A program made the position numbers and the translations under genes. Of a stretch of 7,207 nucleotides of DNA, positions 1 to 6,074 are shown piece after piece (position 1 is the first letter of the stretch; each line of letters begins with the position of its first letter). Under the pieces are notes generated by a model that saw only the letters and a list, made by a program, of their open reading frames with translations, was not told the origin of the DNA and did no database searches. The stretch is from an uncultured Collinsella sp. GTDB lineage: Bacteria; Actinomycetota; Coriobacteriia; Coriobacteriales; Coriobacteriaceae. The DNA lies in assembly GCA_900752425.1 (NCBI GenBank), contig CAADVE010000132.1, forward strand, positions 1 to 7,207. Direction: 5' to 3'.

Positions 1-1
1 A

Positions 2-730
2 GGCTTTGCTCTTACGATGATCAAAAAGCGGGCGGGGGAGAAGATGACCCTTGCCGAAGCGGCGCGTAGGATGTCGCAGCTCCCCGTCGACGGCATGATT
101 TTCAACCTGCGCCAGATGGTCGATGACTTTGATACCTTTGAGGCGCCGAAAGACCTCAAGACGGTGATTATCACACCGATGGAACATCCTACCTGCTCTA
201 CCGTCAGTGACGACCAAGAGGGCGGCGCGTGCATGGCGTGCGAGTACTTCTTGAACCACGGGCACAAGAACGTGTACTTCGTCTCTGGTAAGAAAGAGTC
301 ACTGTCGAGCCAGTGCCGTATGAAAGGTTGGCGAGCGGCACTCGAGGCACGTGGCATTGAGCCGCCCGAGCCTCTGCAAGGCGATTGGAATGCGGATAGT
401 GGCTATGCCGCGGGCCTTGTGCTTGCCGATAAGCCCGATTGCACGGCGGTCCTCGCTGCTAACGACTGCATGGCAAACGGCGTGATGATGGCTCTACGTG
501 ACAAAGGGCTCAATGTGCCCGACGACGTGTCCGTGATCGGCTTCGACGATGAGCTCTACAAGACGATTCCCAACTCGATTCTGACGTCGGTGAAGTTTCG
601 CCACCGCGAACTGGGCATCCGTGCGCTTAACGAGGTCGTCGCAGGTCTGGAAGCCCCGAGCTCCAGAAGTCGTACGCTCGTCTCGGGCGTGTTGGTCGAG
701 CGTTCCAGCGTAAGGGATCTGCGGGCGTAG
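2..730 (+). CDS. LacI-family transcriptional repressor, C-terminal part (5' end outside window)
   Basis: This is the ligand-binding and dimerisation part of a LacI/GalR-type repressor. The reading frame is open to the left edge, and the residues before the first ATG (GFALT, bases 2-16) continue the alignment with the complete LacI paralogue at 4865-5902 (HDFAVTMI), so the ATG at base 17 is internal and the HTH domain lies off the window. Shared family signatures are PVDGMI near the start of the visible part, GDWNADSGY, TAVLAANDCMA, the VPDDVSVIGFDDE block typical of the periplasmic-binding-protein fold, and a C-terminal LVERSSVRDLRA tail nearly identical to the LVERSTVRDIRG tail of the paralogue. 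The protein should bind a sugar or sugar phosphate and control a nearby catabolic operon; its target cannot be told because its promoter is not visible. An alternating hairpin array begins 18 bases after the stop. Family assignment is firm, ligand unknown. Confidence 0.93.
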   Translation, partial: GFALTMIKKRAGEKMTLAEAARRMSQLPVDGMIFNLRQMVDDFDTFEAPKDLKTVIITPMEHPTCSTVSDDQEGGACMACEYFLNHGHKNVYFVSGKKESLSSQCRMKGWRAALEARGIEPPEPLQGDWNADSGYAAGLVLADKPDCTAVLAANDCMANGVMMALRDKGLNVPDDVSVIGFDDELYKTIPNSILTSVKFRHRELGIRALNEVVAGLEAPSSRSRTLVSGVLVERSSVRDLRA

Positions 731-748
731 ACGTGCTCGGCCTGCTCG

Positions 749-1043
749 TCTAAATCTGTAACAGGTGGGACCCGAAAACTCGACTAGGTGTTATAGATTG
801 AGATTTTGTCTACCCAGCCATCATCTTTGTCTCGATCTGTAACAGTTAGGAGTGAAATGACCAGCCAGGTGTTACAGATCTAGATTGATTGGATTGACCC
901 ATCTGTTTGTCTCGATCTGTAACATCTAAGCGGTCAAAAGCGGTCTACATGTTACAGATTGAGATTTTTGGCTTGGCCTGTGCGTTCACCTCGATCTGTA
1001 ACAGCTGGGACCCAAAAACTCGGCTAGATGTTACAGATTAAGA
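749..1043. repeat. Array of four 55-bp inverted-repeat (hairpin) units with ~80-bp period
   Basis: Units lie at 749-803, 830-884, 910-964 and 989-1043. Each has a 15-bp left arm close to TCTCGATCTGTAACA, a spacer of exactly 25 nt, and a right arm close to TGTTACAGATTGAGA. Unit starts are 81, 80 and 79 bp apart and the gaps between units are 26, 25 and 24 bp, so 15-bp arms of alternating orientation recur about every 40 bp. The inner 8 bases (CTGTAACA / TGTTACAG) are invariant except for one change in unit 1 (TGTTATAG). Spacers are related: units 1 and 4 share the GGGACCC..AAAACTCG type, unit 3 is a GGTCAAAAGCGG type, and unit 2 is more divergent. The array fills the gap between the LacI-fragment stop at 730 and the terminator at 1072; I see no gene in this stretch. 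It resembles REP/BIME-type intergenic repeats, but I cannot name the family. Confidence 0.9.
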
Positions 1044-1071
1044 TGAACAGGAGGACGGGTGCGGTCTAAAC

Positions 1072-1116
1072 AAAATGGCCCGCGCATCACGCATCGATGC
1101 ACGGGCCATTTTTTTT
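1072..1116. terminator. Bidirectional rho-independent terminator between convergent genes
   Basis: An 11-bp perfect stem (AAAATGGCCCG at 1072-1082 and CGGGCCATTTT at 1102-1112) runs into eight T residues (1109-1116) on the + strand. Read on the minus strand, the same stem is followed by TTTTGTTT, a good but interrupted U-tract. The loop contains a perfect 10-bp palindrome, GCATCGATGC (1091-1100). It lies 28 bases beyond the stop of the minus-strand permease gene and downstream of the LacI fragment, so it probably ends transcription from both sides. Confidence 0.88.
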
Positions 1117-1143
1117 CTGCGAGCGGCAGGTGGCGTCAGCGTT

Positions 1144-2904
1144 TTATGCCTCGAGGTTTTCCTCGATCCAGGCGACGGCACCCTTGGGATCCTTAGTGAG
1201 GTCGATGTACTGTTTGCCCTTGGGCGACAGCAGCGTGATGCCCAGGCGGTCGGTGTCGGCCTTCATCTCGTTGTAATAGGTGCGAACCTGCGGAGCCAGG
1301 ACGATGACGTTGTACTGGTCCATGATGGCGTAGTGGCTGCCGTAGGCACCGGCGTTGGCGGTAATGTCGATGCCCAGCTCGTCGGCGCCTTCCTTAAGCG
1401 CGTTGGCGAGCAGTGCAGAGGTGCCGGCGCCAGCGCACAGAACCAGAACCCTCAGATCCTTGCCCTTAAGGGCGGACGGAGCTGCGGAGGCCTCAGTGGC
1501 AGAAGCGGTCTCGACAACAGGAGCCTCAACGGCGGGGGCGGCAGCGGTCTTGACGGCCTTGGTCTCCTCGGCCTCTTCTTCGGCCAGGGTCTCGGCCTCC
1601 TGCTTGCACAGGACGTTGTCGTAGGCCTTGCAGAACGGGTAGTAGATTAAGAAGTCAACGACCAGCAGGACGACAACCAGGACCAGAGAGATCGGCTGGA
1701 AGTTGGTGTCGATGAAGGTGCCGATCGGTCCGGGGAGTGCCCACGGCATGGCATAGATAAAGCCGTTCATGCCCAAAAAGTCGATGAAGAACTTACCAAT
1801 GAGGACGTTGGCCACGGGGGCAAACAGGAACGGGATCAGGAAGTACGGGTTGAGGATGATGGGCGCGGCGAACAGCAGCGGTTCGTTGACGGCGAACATC
1901 ACGGGCACGACAGAGGCTTTGCCGACGGCCTTGAGCTGCTTGGAGCGCATAAAGAGCAGGAAGATGATCGGGACAATGAACGTGGCGCCGGTGCCGCCGA
2001 GTTCGCCGATGTAGTTACCGAAGTTCTCGGTCAGGGCGAGGGCGGGGTGACCGCCGGCCTGCAGCGTGGCGAGGTTGGTGGTGATGTTGCCAAACAGCGC
2101 GGCGTTGAGGGCAGGCTTAACGACCGAGGGGCCGTGGATGCCCATGAACCAGAACAGCGGGATCATGAACCAGATGAGGGCGAGGCCGGCGTAGGAATCG
2201 GCAGCGGCGAACAGCGGGCTCACCAGCGTGGAGATGACGTTGGCAAACGGGACGGCCAAGCAGGTGCGGCAGATAACGTCGATGACGGCGACAAACAGGA
2301 TGGAGAAGCTGAAGGCGAAGATGTCGCGGAAGTTCTGGGCGATGGCGCCGGGGACTTCTTTGGGCAGCTTGATGGTGATGTCTCGCTTAATGCAGAAGGC
2401 ATAGATGTTGACCGTGGCAAATGCGGCGACAAAGGAGCTCAGCAGGCCCTTGGTGCCCATGTTGTCGGTAAAGAACACCGAGACATCGGCGCCGTCGATC
2501 TTGGCACTCGTCTGGGTAACGGCCAAGATGAGCATAGCGCACATGGCGGCGACCATGGTGCTCGTGGCGTTGATGGCCTTGCCGGCAGGCATGCGGCGGT
2601 TCTTGGAGCCGGTCAGCGCGCTTGCGGTGGTGCCGGCGACCATGATGCCCACGACGCCCATCGTGAAGTTGTAAACCTTGTTGCAGAAGTTCACGACGTC
2701 GACGTTCCACCAGTCGGGCAGCGTAAAGCCGCCGACCGTGGCGACAACGCCCGGCAGGGTCGAAATAAGCAGGAAGACAGAAGAAGACAGGATGATGGGC
2801 ATTGCTGCCAAAAAGCCGTCTTTAATGGCCTGAAGGTAGATGTTCTTAGAGACCTTGTCGAAGTACGGCTGACCTTTCTCCAAGAACTTAACGATCGATT
2901 CCAT
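1144..2904 (-). CDS. lacE: Lactose/cellobiose-family PTS permease, fused EIIC-EIIB (lactose-specific EIICB)
   Basis: This 586-residue membrane protein would import a beta-galactoside and phosphorylate it at C6. Residues about 1-430 form the EIIC channel domain, with roughly ten hydrophobic segments, the GIHG motif (His257) and the NEP motif (Glu341), which correspond to the substrate-site His and Glu known from ChbC-type transporters. Residues about 434-482 are an Ala/Glu/Pro-rich flexible linker. Residues about 483-586 are a lactose-type EIIB domain with the phosphoacceptor Cys490 in VLCAGAGTS and the RTYYNEMK and GKQYIDLTKDP blocks. The domain order and length match LacE of staphylococci and lactococci. 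AGAGGAG lies 8 bases before the ATG. It is the second gene after the lacG-like gene (176-base gap) and is followed by a terminator. No EIIA partner is encoded here. Lactose is the likeliest substrate because of the adjacent LacG; cellobiose or another beta-glycoside is the alternative. Confidence 0.93.
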   Translation of the reverse strand: MESIVKFLEKGQPYFDKVSKNIYLQAIKDGFLAAMPIILSSSVFLLISTLPGVVATVGGFTLPDWWNVDVVNFCNKVYNFTMGVVGIMVAGTTASALTGSKNRRMPAGKAINATSTMVAAMCAMLILAVTQTSAKIDGADVSVFFTDNMGTKGLLSSFVAAFATVNIYAFCIKRDITIKLPKEVPGAIAQNFRDIFAFSFSILFVAVIDVICRTCLAVPFANVISTLVSPLFAAADSYAGLALIWFMIPLFWFMGIHGPSVVKPALNAALFGNITTNLATLQAGGHPALALTENFGNYIGELGGTGATFIVPIIFLLFMRSKQLKAVGKASVVPVMFAVNEPLLFAAPIILNPYFLIPFLFAPVANVLIGKFFIDFLGMNGFIYAMPWALPGPIGTFIDTNFQPISLVLVVVLLVVDFLIYYPFCKAYDNVLCKQEAETLAEEEAEETKAVKTAAAPAVEAPVVETASATEASAAPSALKGKDLRVLVLCAGAGTSALLANALKEGADELGIDITANAGAYGSHYAIMDQYNVIVLAPQVRTYYNEMKADTDRLGITLLSPKGKQYIDLTKDPKGAVAWIEENLEA

Positions 2905-2912
2905 AGTTCACG

Positions 2913-2919
2913 CTCCTCT
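2913..2919 (-). promoter_or_regulatory. Ribosome binding site of the EIICB gene
   Basis: Read on the minus strand, AGAGGAG lies 8 bases upstream of the ATG at 2904. The spacing is ideal and fixes the start, giving an N-terminus (MESIVKFLEKGQPYFDKVSKN) that fits the EIIC family without extension. Confidence 0.8.
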
Positions 2920-3012
2920 TTGCATGAAATCTTAATGGCATGGACGTTGAAAACCTATATGGTCTCCCGCTTGCTAAAAGCCCGGGTGCAGGCGGGGTCG
3001 GTCCCAGGGGGA

Positions 3013-3059
3013 GAGAGGGGAGCGGCTGGGTTTGTATCGCATAGGGCCGCTCCCTTCTC
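3013..3059. other. Strong intercistronic hairpin between lacG-like and lacE-like genes
   Basis: Bases 3013-3026 (GAGAGGGGAGCGGC) pair with 3046-3059 (GCCGCTCCCTTCTC) in a 14-bp stem with one G-U pair and a 19-nt loop. It begins 22 bases after the lacG-like stop on the minus-strand transcript. There is no T-tract on either side, so it does not look like an intrinsic terminator. An intercistronic stem of this kind could stabilise the upstream message or mark a processing site, giving unequal amounts of enzyme and permease; that role is inference. The rest of the 2905-3080 gap shows only the permease ribosome binding site. Confidence 0.6.
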
Positions 3060-3080
3060 GGGGGAAAGCGAGGCGATGCG

Positions 3081-4523
3081 CTACTGCGCGTCCGCCATAG
3101 TGTCGGCGAGCTCCTTGTACCAGAGTGCCGACTGCTTGATGTAGCGTTTTTGCGTGTCGAAGTCGATGTAGAACAGGCCGTAGCGCTTGTTATAGCCATT
3201 GGCCCACGAGAACTGGTCCTGCAGGCTCCAGATAAAGTAGCCCTGGACGTCGACGCCCTCGGCGCGCGCCTGGAGCACCTTCTCCATGTGCTGGTCGACA
3301 AAGTCGATGCGCTCGGGATCGGCGACGATGCCGTTTGCGTCGGGCTCGGGGTCCTTGTGGCCCAGGCCGTTTTCGGTGATATAGATGACGGGGAGGTTGG
3401 GATAGGTGGCGCTGATGTGCTTGAGCGTGTCGTAGAGGCCTTGCGGGTAGATGAGCCAATCCCAGTCGGTGGTGGGGATACCCGGCATATCGACCTGCTG
3501 CCCGACGCCCTTAAACTTAAAGCACGAGGTGCCCTTGTCTCCGGTGCCGTTAAAGCTGTTGGTTGACTCGCCATCGTAGGCGGCGATAAACGCCGACTGA
3601 TAGTAGTTGAGGCCGAACATATCGTTGCGGGGCGCCGCCTTGGCGAGCTCCTCCATGTCGCTGTCCTCAACCGTAAGTGTGGCGTTGTTGGCACGCAGAA
3701 TCTCGTTGATGAGTGAGAGGGTGCGCGCGGAGTAGTGACCCAGGAAGGCGCCGTCCATGATGAAGTCGGTGTAGAAGGCGTTGTACAGGTCGGCGGCGTG
3801 CTGGTCGGCGGGCGAGTCGGTGGCAGGATATGCCGGCGTCAGGACGTTGACCATGCCAATGCGTCCGCCCAGGTGCTCGGTCTCGTCAAGATCCTTATAC
3901 AGGTTGACGGCGCGGGCGTGGGCAACGAGCTCGTTGTGCTGGCTCTGGATGCCGCTCGTCACATCAAAGTGATGGTTGGGCGGGAAGTTGCCTTGGATGT
4001 ATTGGGAGTGCGAGAGGCTGATGAGCTCGTTGATGGTGAACCAATTCTTGACCTCGCGGAACTCGCGGAAGCAGAACTCGGCATAGCGCACATAGGCGTC
4101 GACGGTCTTGCGGTTGAGCCAGTCGCCCTGGTTGAACAGGGCGGCGGGGGAGTCAAAGTGATGCAGGGACACATAGGGCTCGACGCCATACTTTTTGCAG
4201 CAGGCGAACAGCTCGTGGTAGTGCTTAACGCCCTCGGCGAGGGGCTCGGCATCGTCGCCGTTGGGGAAGATGCGGGTCCAGGCGATGGACACACGGATGG
4301 CGTTGAGCCCATGCTCGGCAGAAAGGCGGATATCCTCCTCGTAGCGGTTGTAGAAATCACTGGCCGGGTCGGGCAAAAAGCGACCCTGGGCGACAAGGTA
4401 ATCGTCCCACATGGTCTTACCCTTGCCTGCCACCTTCGTGGAACCTTCCGTTTGGTACGCGGCGGTTGCGGCGCCCCAAACAAAGCCCTTCGGCAGCTGC
4501 TGTACGCGGTTTAGCAAAGACAT
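3081..4523 (-). CDS. lacG: GH1 6-phospho-beta-galactosidase (LacG-like)
   Basis: This cytoplasmic (beta/alpha)8 glycosidase would hydrolyse the 6-phosphorylated disaccharide delivered by the adjacent permease. With the chosen start it has 480 residues, against about 470 for LacG. PKGFVWGAATAAYQTEG (11-27) is the GH1 N-terminal signature. Glu166 in FTINEL is the acid/base and Glu384 in YITENGLG the nucleophile. Ser439, Lys446 and Tyr448 in SWANGYNKRYG have the spacing of the phosphate-binding Ser428, Lys435 and Tyr437 of lactococcal LacG. Trp440 sits where 6-phospho-beta-galactosidases have Trp429 and 6-phospho-beta-glucosidases usually have Ala, which favours galactosides. An upstream in-frame ATG (4529) exists, but GAGAGGG is only 3 bases from it and 9 bases from the ATG at 4523, so I chose the latter. 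It is first in the unit with the EIICB gene and divergent from the LacI gene, whose operators lie in between. Confidence 0.93.
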   Translation of the reverse strand: MSLLNRVQQLPKGFVWGAATAAYQTEGSTKVAGKGKTMWDDYLVAQGRFLPDPASDFYNRYEEDIRLSAEHGLNAIRVSIAWTRIFPNGDDAEPLAEGVKHYHELFACCKKYGVEPYVSLHHFDSPAALFNQGDWLNRKTVDAYVRYAEFCFREFREVKNWFTINELISLSHSQYIQGNFPPNHHFDVTSGIQSQHNELVAHARAVNLYKDLDETEHLGGRIGMVNVLTPAYPATDSPADQHAADLYNAFYTDFIMDGAFLGHYSARTLSLINEILRANNATLTVEDSDMEELAKAAPRNDMFGLNYYQSAFIAAYDGESTNSFNGTGDKGTSCFKFKGVGQQVDMPGIPTTDWDWLIYPQGLYDTLKHISATYPNLPVIYITENGLGHKDPEPDANGIVADPERIDFVDQHMEKVLQARAEGVDVQGYFIWSLQDQFSWANGYNKRYGLFYIDFDTQKRYIKQSALWYKELADTMADAQ

Positions 4524-4532
4524 ATGCATACA

Positions 4533-4539
4533 CCCTCTC
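4533..4539 (-). promoter_or_regulatory. Ribosome binding site deciding the lacG-like start
   Basis: On the minus strand GAGAGGG stands 9 bases before the ATG at 4523 and only 3 bases before the ATG at 4529. Normal spacing favours the downstream ATG, giving the protein start MSLLNRVQQLPKGF instead of MHMSLLN. Confidence 0.6.
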
Positions 4540-4631
4540 GTCTCGCTGTTCGATATTGTGCGTTTGTGCTCAGGAGGCTCCCTGGTTAGCGTTCAGCGGT
4601 GAAAAAGCCCGATAAACACTATCTTAAAATG

Positions 4632-4660
4632 ATTAGAACCAAAATGAGCACGTGAACATT
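4632..4660 (-). promoter_or_regulatory. Possible promoter of the lacG-lacE unit
   Basis: On the minus strand TCTAAT (4637-4632) matches the -10 consensus at five of six bases. No good -35 box lies 16-18 bases upstream (AATGTT is the best at 17). A TTGTCA at 4666-4661 is 23 bases away, too far for a standard promoter. Operator 1 occupies the spacer and -35 region, as expected for a repressed promoter. Transcription from here would give a leader of about 100 bases. The assignment is weak; an unseen activator or another start is possible. Confidence 0.3.
4644..4659. promoter_or_regulatory. Operator 1, LacI-type palindrome
   Basis: ATGAGCACGTGAACAT is a palindrome of the form ATGnnCACGTGnnCAT centred on CG, the centre expected for LacI/GalR-family sites (TG..CG..CA). 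It is repeated almost exactly at 4666-4681 and 4798-4813. It overlaps the possible promoter of the minus-strand lacG-lacE unit, and the natural ligand is the LacI protein encoded next door. Confidence 0.72.
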
Positions 4661-4665
4661 TGACA

Positions 4666-4681
4666 ATGAGCACGTTAACAT
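4666..4681. promoter_or_regulatory. Operator 2, LacI-type palindrome
   Basis: ATGAGCACGTTAACAT differs from operator 1 at one position. It starts 22 bp from operator 1, close to two helical turns, so two repressor dimers could sit on the same face of the helix. It lies just upstream of the likely minus-strand promoter. Confidence 0.7.
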
Positions 4682-4715
4682 CCGGCTGGGATGTATAGAA
4701 ACAAAACAACTTCAA

Positions 4716-4733
4716 ACAGCCGCGAACGGTTGT
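4716..4733. promoter_or_regulatory. Second, unrelated inverted repeat in the divergent promoter region
   Basis: ACAGCCGCGAACGGTTGT is an imperfect palindrome of form ACAnCCG-N4-CGGnTGT, with 14 of 18 positions symmetric. It sits between the two promoter sides and differs from the three ATGAGCACGT operators, so it could bind another regulator such as a global carbon regulator or another LacI-family protein. It occurs once in the window, so support is limited. Confidence 0.35.
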
Positions 4734-4756
4734 ATTTGTTCGGTAAGCGGTTTTGA

Positions 4757-4786
4757 TTGACAGAAGTTTTCATGTTGTGGTATATG
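4757..4786 (+). promoter_or_regulatory. Promoter of the complete lacI-family gene
   Basis: A perfect TTGACA (-35, 4757-4762) is followed after 18 bases by TATATG (-10, 4781-4786). The predicted transcription start near 4793 lies directly before operator 3 (4798-4813), so the gene is probably autorepressed, and the leader to the translation start would be about 70 bases. Confidence 0.65.
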
Positions 4787-4797
4787 GCTCGGGTATC

Positions 4798-4813
4798 ATG
4801 AGCACGTTATCAA
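4798..4813. promoter_or_regulatory. Operator 3, LacI-type palindrome at the lacI promoter
   Basis: ATGAGCACGTTATCAA keeps the left half and CG centre of operators 1 and 2 but has a degraded right end, suggesting weaker binding. It lies immediately downstream of the likely lacI transcription start and about 130-155 bp from the other two operators, compatible with autoregulation and possible DNA looping. Confidence 0.62.
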
Positions 4814-4864
4814 TGTATGTACGATGCGCCATGGGCGCGGGGAATAGTTGGGAAGCAGGTTAGC

Positions 4865-5902
4865 GTGGAAGGCATGGATCAGCAGACAAGGAATGGTCGT
4901 TCGGCGAGCGCGGCAGAGGTTGCGGCGCTCGCTGGCGTGAGCCGCCAGACTGTGTCTCGCGTGGTCAACGGTATGCCCAACGTGACGGAAAAGACGCGCA
5001 AGCGTGTGCTGGCCGCCATGGAAGAGCTGGGCTTTCGTCCCAATTTTGCTGGAGCGGCGTTGCGCGGCGGGTCGTATCGTTCTATTGGCCTGTGCATGTA
5101 CAACATCACACGTGTCGGTAACCTGGCGACGCTCGAGGGTATCATGCAAGCGGCGCGCGAGCACGATTTTGCCGTCACTATGATCGAGATGGGCGGCGAC
5201 AAGCCCTATGCACTTGCCGATGCCTCGCGCCGCATGGTCGAGCGACCCGTCGACGGCATGATTCTCAACATGAACCGCATGGCTCCCGATTTTGAGGAGT
5301 TTGTTCCCCAGCCGGGAGTGCGAACGGTCATCCTGTCCATGTATGCGCATCCGCGCTGCACGACGATCGACTCCGACCAGTATGGTTCGTGCGAGCTGTT
5401 GACCAATTATCTGCTGGAACATGGTCACTCGAATATGCGGTTTGTGGCGGGTCCGGAAAACTCGATTTCCTCGCGTTTTCGTGAGGCCGGTTGGCGCGAT
5501 ACGCTGGGTCGTGCTCATGTCGATGCCGCTCCGATGCTGCGTGGCGATTGGAGTGCGGACAGTGGGTACGCCATGGGCGAGCGGATTGCGGCCGAGGTGC
5601 TTGCCGGCGGGTCGCAGGCGCCGACTGCCGTGCTTGCGGCAAATGACCAGATGGCGCTGGGCGTTATCGCCGCGCTCGAGAACGCGGGCCTGTCCGTGCC
5701 CGACGACGTGAGCGTGGTTGGTATCGACGACGCACTCGAGGGACTTGTTCCTCACAATCGGCTGACGACGCTGCGATTTGATTTGCGCGGTGTCGGTAAG
5801 CTTGCGTTTGAGGCGGCGATTGGAGAGAGCTCGTCTATCGAGGCGATTCATGTGCCGAGTACGCTGGTCGAACGCTCGACTGTTAGGGACATACGGGGTT
5901 AG
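4865..5902 (+). CDS. LacI-family transcriptional repressor, likely regulator of the lacG-lacE unit
   Basis: This complete LacI/GalR-type protein (345 residues with the chosen start) has an N-terminal HTH at about residues 16-35 (AAEVAALAGVSRQTVSRVVN), with Arg27-Gln28-Thr29 where LacI has Tyr17-Gln18-Thr19 on the recognition helix. A hinge follows at about 60-69 (NFAGAALRGG), then a sugar-binding domain with GDWSADSGY, VLAANDQMALG and VPDDVSVVGIDD. The frame is open from an ATG at 4817, but that would add unusual residues, lacks a Shine-Dalgarno sequence and overlaps the leader just after operator 3. I chose GTG 4865, 5 bases after AGCAGG; ATG 4874 (MDQQTRNG) is an almost equal alternative. 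It is divergent from the lacG-like gene and shares the operator region, so it most likely represses that unit and itself until a sugar or sugar phosphate releases it. It is a clear paralogue of the repressor fragment at the left edge. Confidence 0.93.
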   Translation: MEGMDQQTRNGRSASAAEVAALAGVSRQTVSRVVNGMPNVTEKTRKRVLAAMEELGFRPNFAGAALRGGSYRSIGLCMYNITRVGNLATLEGIMQAAREHDFAVTMIEMGGDKPYALADASRRMVERPVDGMILNMNRMAPDFEEFVPQPGVRTVILSMYAHPRCTTIDSDQYGSCELLTNYLLEHGHSNMRFVAGPENSISSRFREAGWRDTLGRAHVDAAPMLRGDWSADSGYAMGERIAAEVLAGGSQAPTAVLAANDQMALGVIAALENAGLSVPDDVSVVGIDDALEGLVPHNRLTTLRFDLRGVGKLAFEAAIGESSSIEAIHVPSTLVERSTVRDIRG

Positions 5903-5917
5903 GTCCTACTCCGTTTG

Positions 5918-6053
5918 TCTCGATTTGTAACAGGTAGACGGTCAAAAGCGGGCTACGTGTTACAGATTTAGATTCTTCGGAAAGAGCAATCCTGTTCGTC
6001 TCAATCTGTAACAGCTTGGACCCAAAAACTCGGCTAGATGTTACAGATTGAGA
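5918..6053. repeat. Second array: two 55-bp inverted-repeat (hairpin) units
   Basis: Units lie at 5918-5972 and 5999-6053, 81 bp apart, with the same 15-bp arms and exactly 25-nt spacers as the array at 749-1043. Unit 6 has perfect arms extending to 16 bp (GTCTCAATCTGTAACA and its reverse complement, 5998-6054). The first spacer is of the GGTCAAAAGCGG type (19 of 25 bases like unit 3) and the second of the GGACCCAAAAACTCGG type (24 of 25 like unit 4), so the order repeats that of the last two units of the first array. It begins 15 bases after the LacI stop codon. Confidence 0.9.
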
Positions 6054-6074
6054 CAAGCGGCCCCCGAACCGCCC

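Larger units (their letters stand above)
4530..4864. other. Divergent regulatory region, gene-free
   Basis: This 335-base AT-rich stretch separates the divergent lacG-like and lacI-family genes. It holds the three operators, one further inverted repeat, a convincing + strand promoter and a weak minus-strand promoter, listed separately. The 4540-4620 part would be the leader of the minus-strand message; I see no riboswitch or clear terminator/antiterminator fold in it. Confidence 0.7.

Noticed and set aside
731..740. ACGTGCTCGG just after the left LacI stop as a fourth operator
   Set aside because: It matches only one half of the operator (ACGTGCTC), has no symmetric partner half, and sits after a stop codon rather than near a promoter.
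749..1043. CRISPR array
   Set aside because: The repeats alternate in orientation, are only 15 bp, and the spacers within units are related to each other and recur in a second locus. True CRISPR repeats are direct and the spacers unique; no cas genes are present.
1075..1650. + strand open frame starting in the terminator stem
   Set aside because: Its ATG is part of the terminator stem at 1072-1082 and the rest is antisense to the EIIB domain and linker; the Gly/Val/Leu-rich translation is an artefact of the opposite strand.
2047..3144. Long + strand open frame (365 codons) opposite the permease gene
   Set aside because: It lies antisense to a well-supported membrane protein gene, has low-complexity Gly/Asp/Gln/Arg-rich translation and no recognisable domain; long antisense frames are expected in GC-rich coding DNA.
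4562..4574. TGAGCAC half-site in the lacG leader on the minus strand
   Set aside because: It shares seven bases with the operator left half but the right half is absent, so it is likely chance.
4660..4699. + strand promoter from TTGACA (4660-4665) and TATAGA (4694-4699)
   Set aside because: The boxes are 28 bases apart, far beyond the normal 16-19; the TTGACA at 4757 with TATATG is much better placed for the lacI gene.
4796..5851. Long minus-strand open frame (351 codons) opposite the lacI-family gene
   Set aside because: It mirrors the LacI coding sequence, its translation is rich in Arg/His without a domain, and it begins inside the LacI gene and ends in the promoter region.
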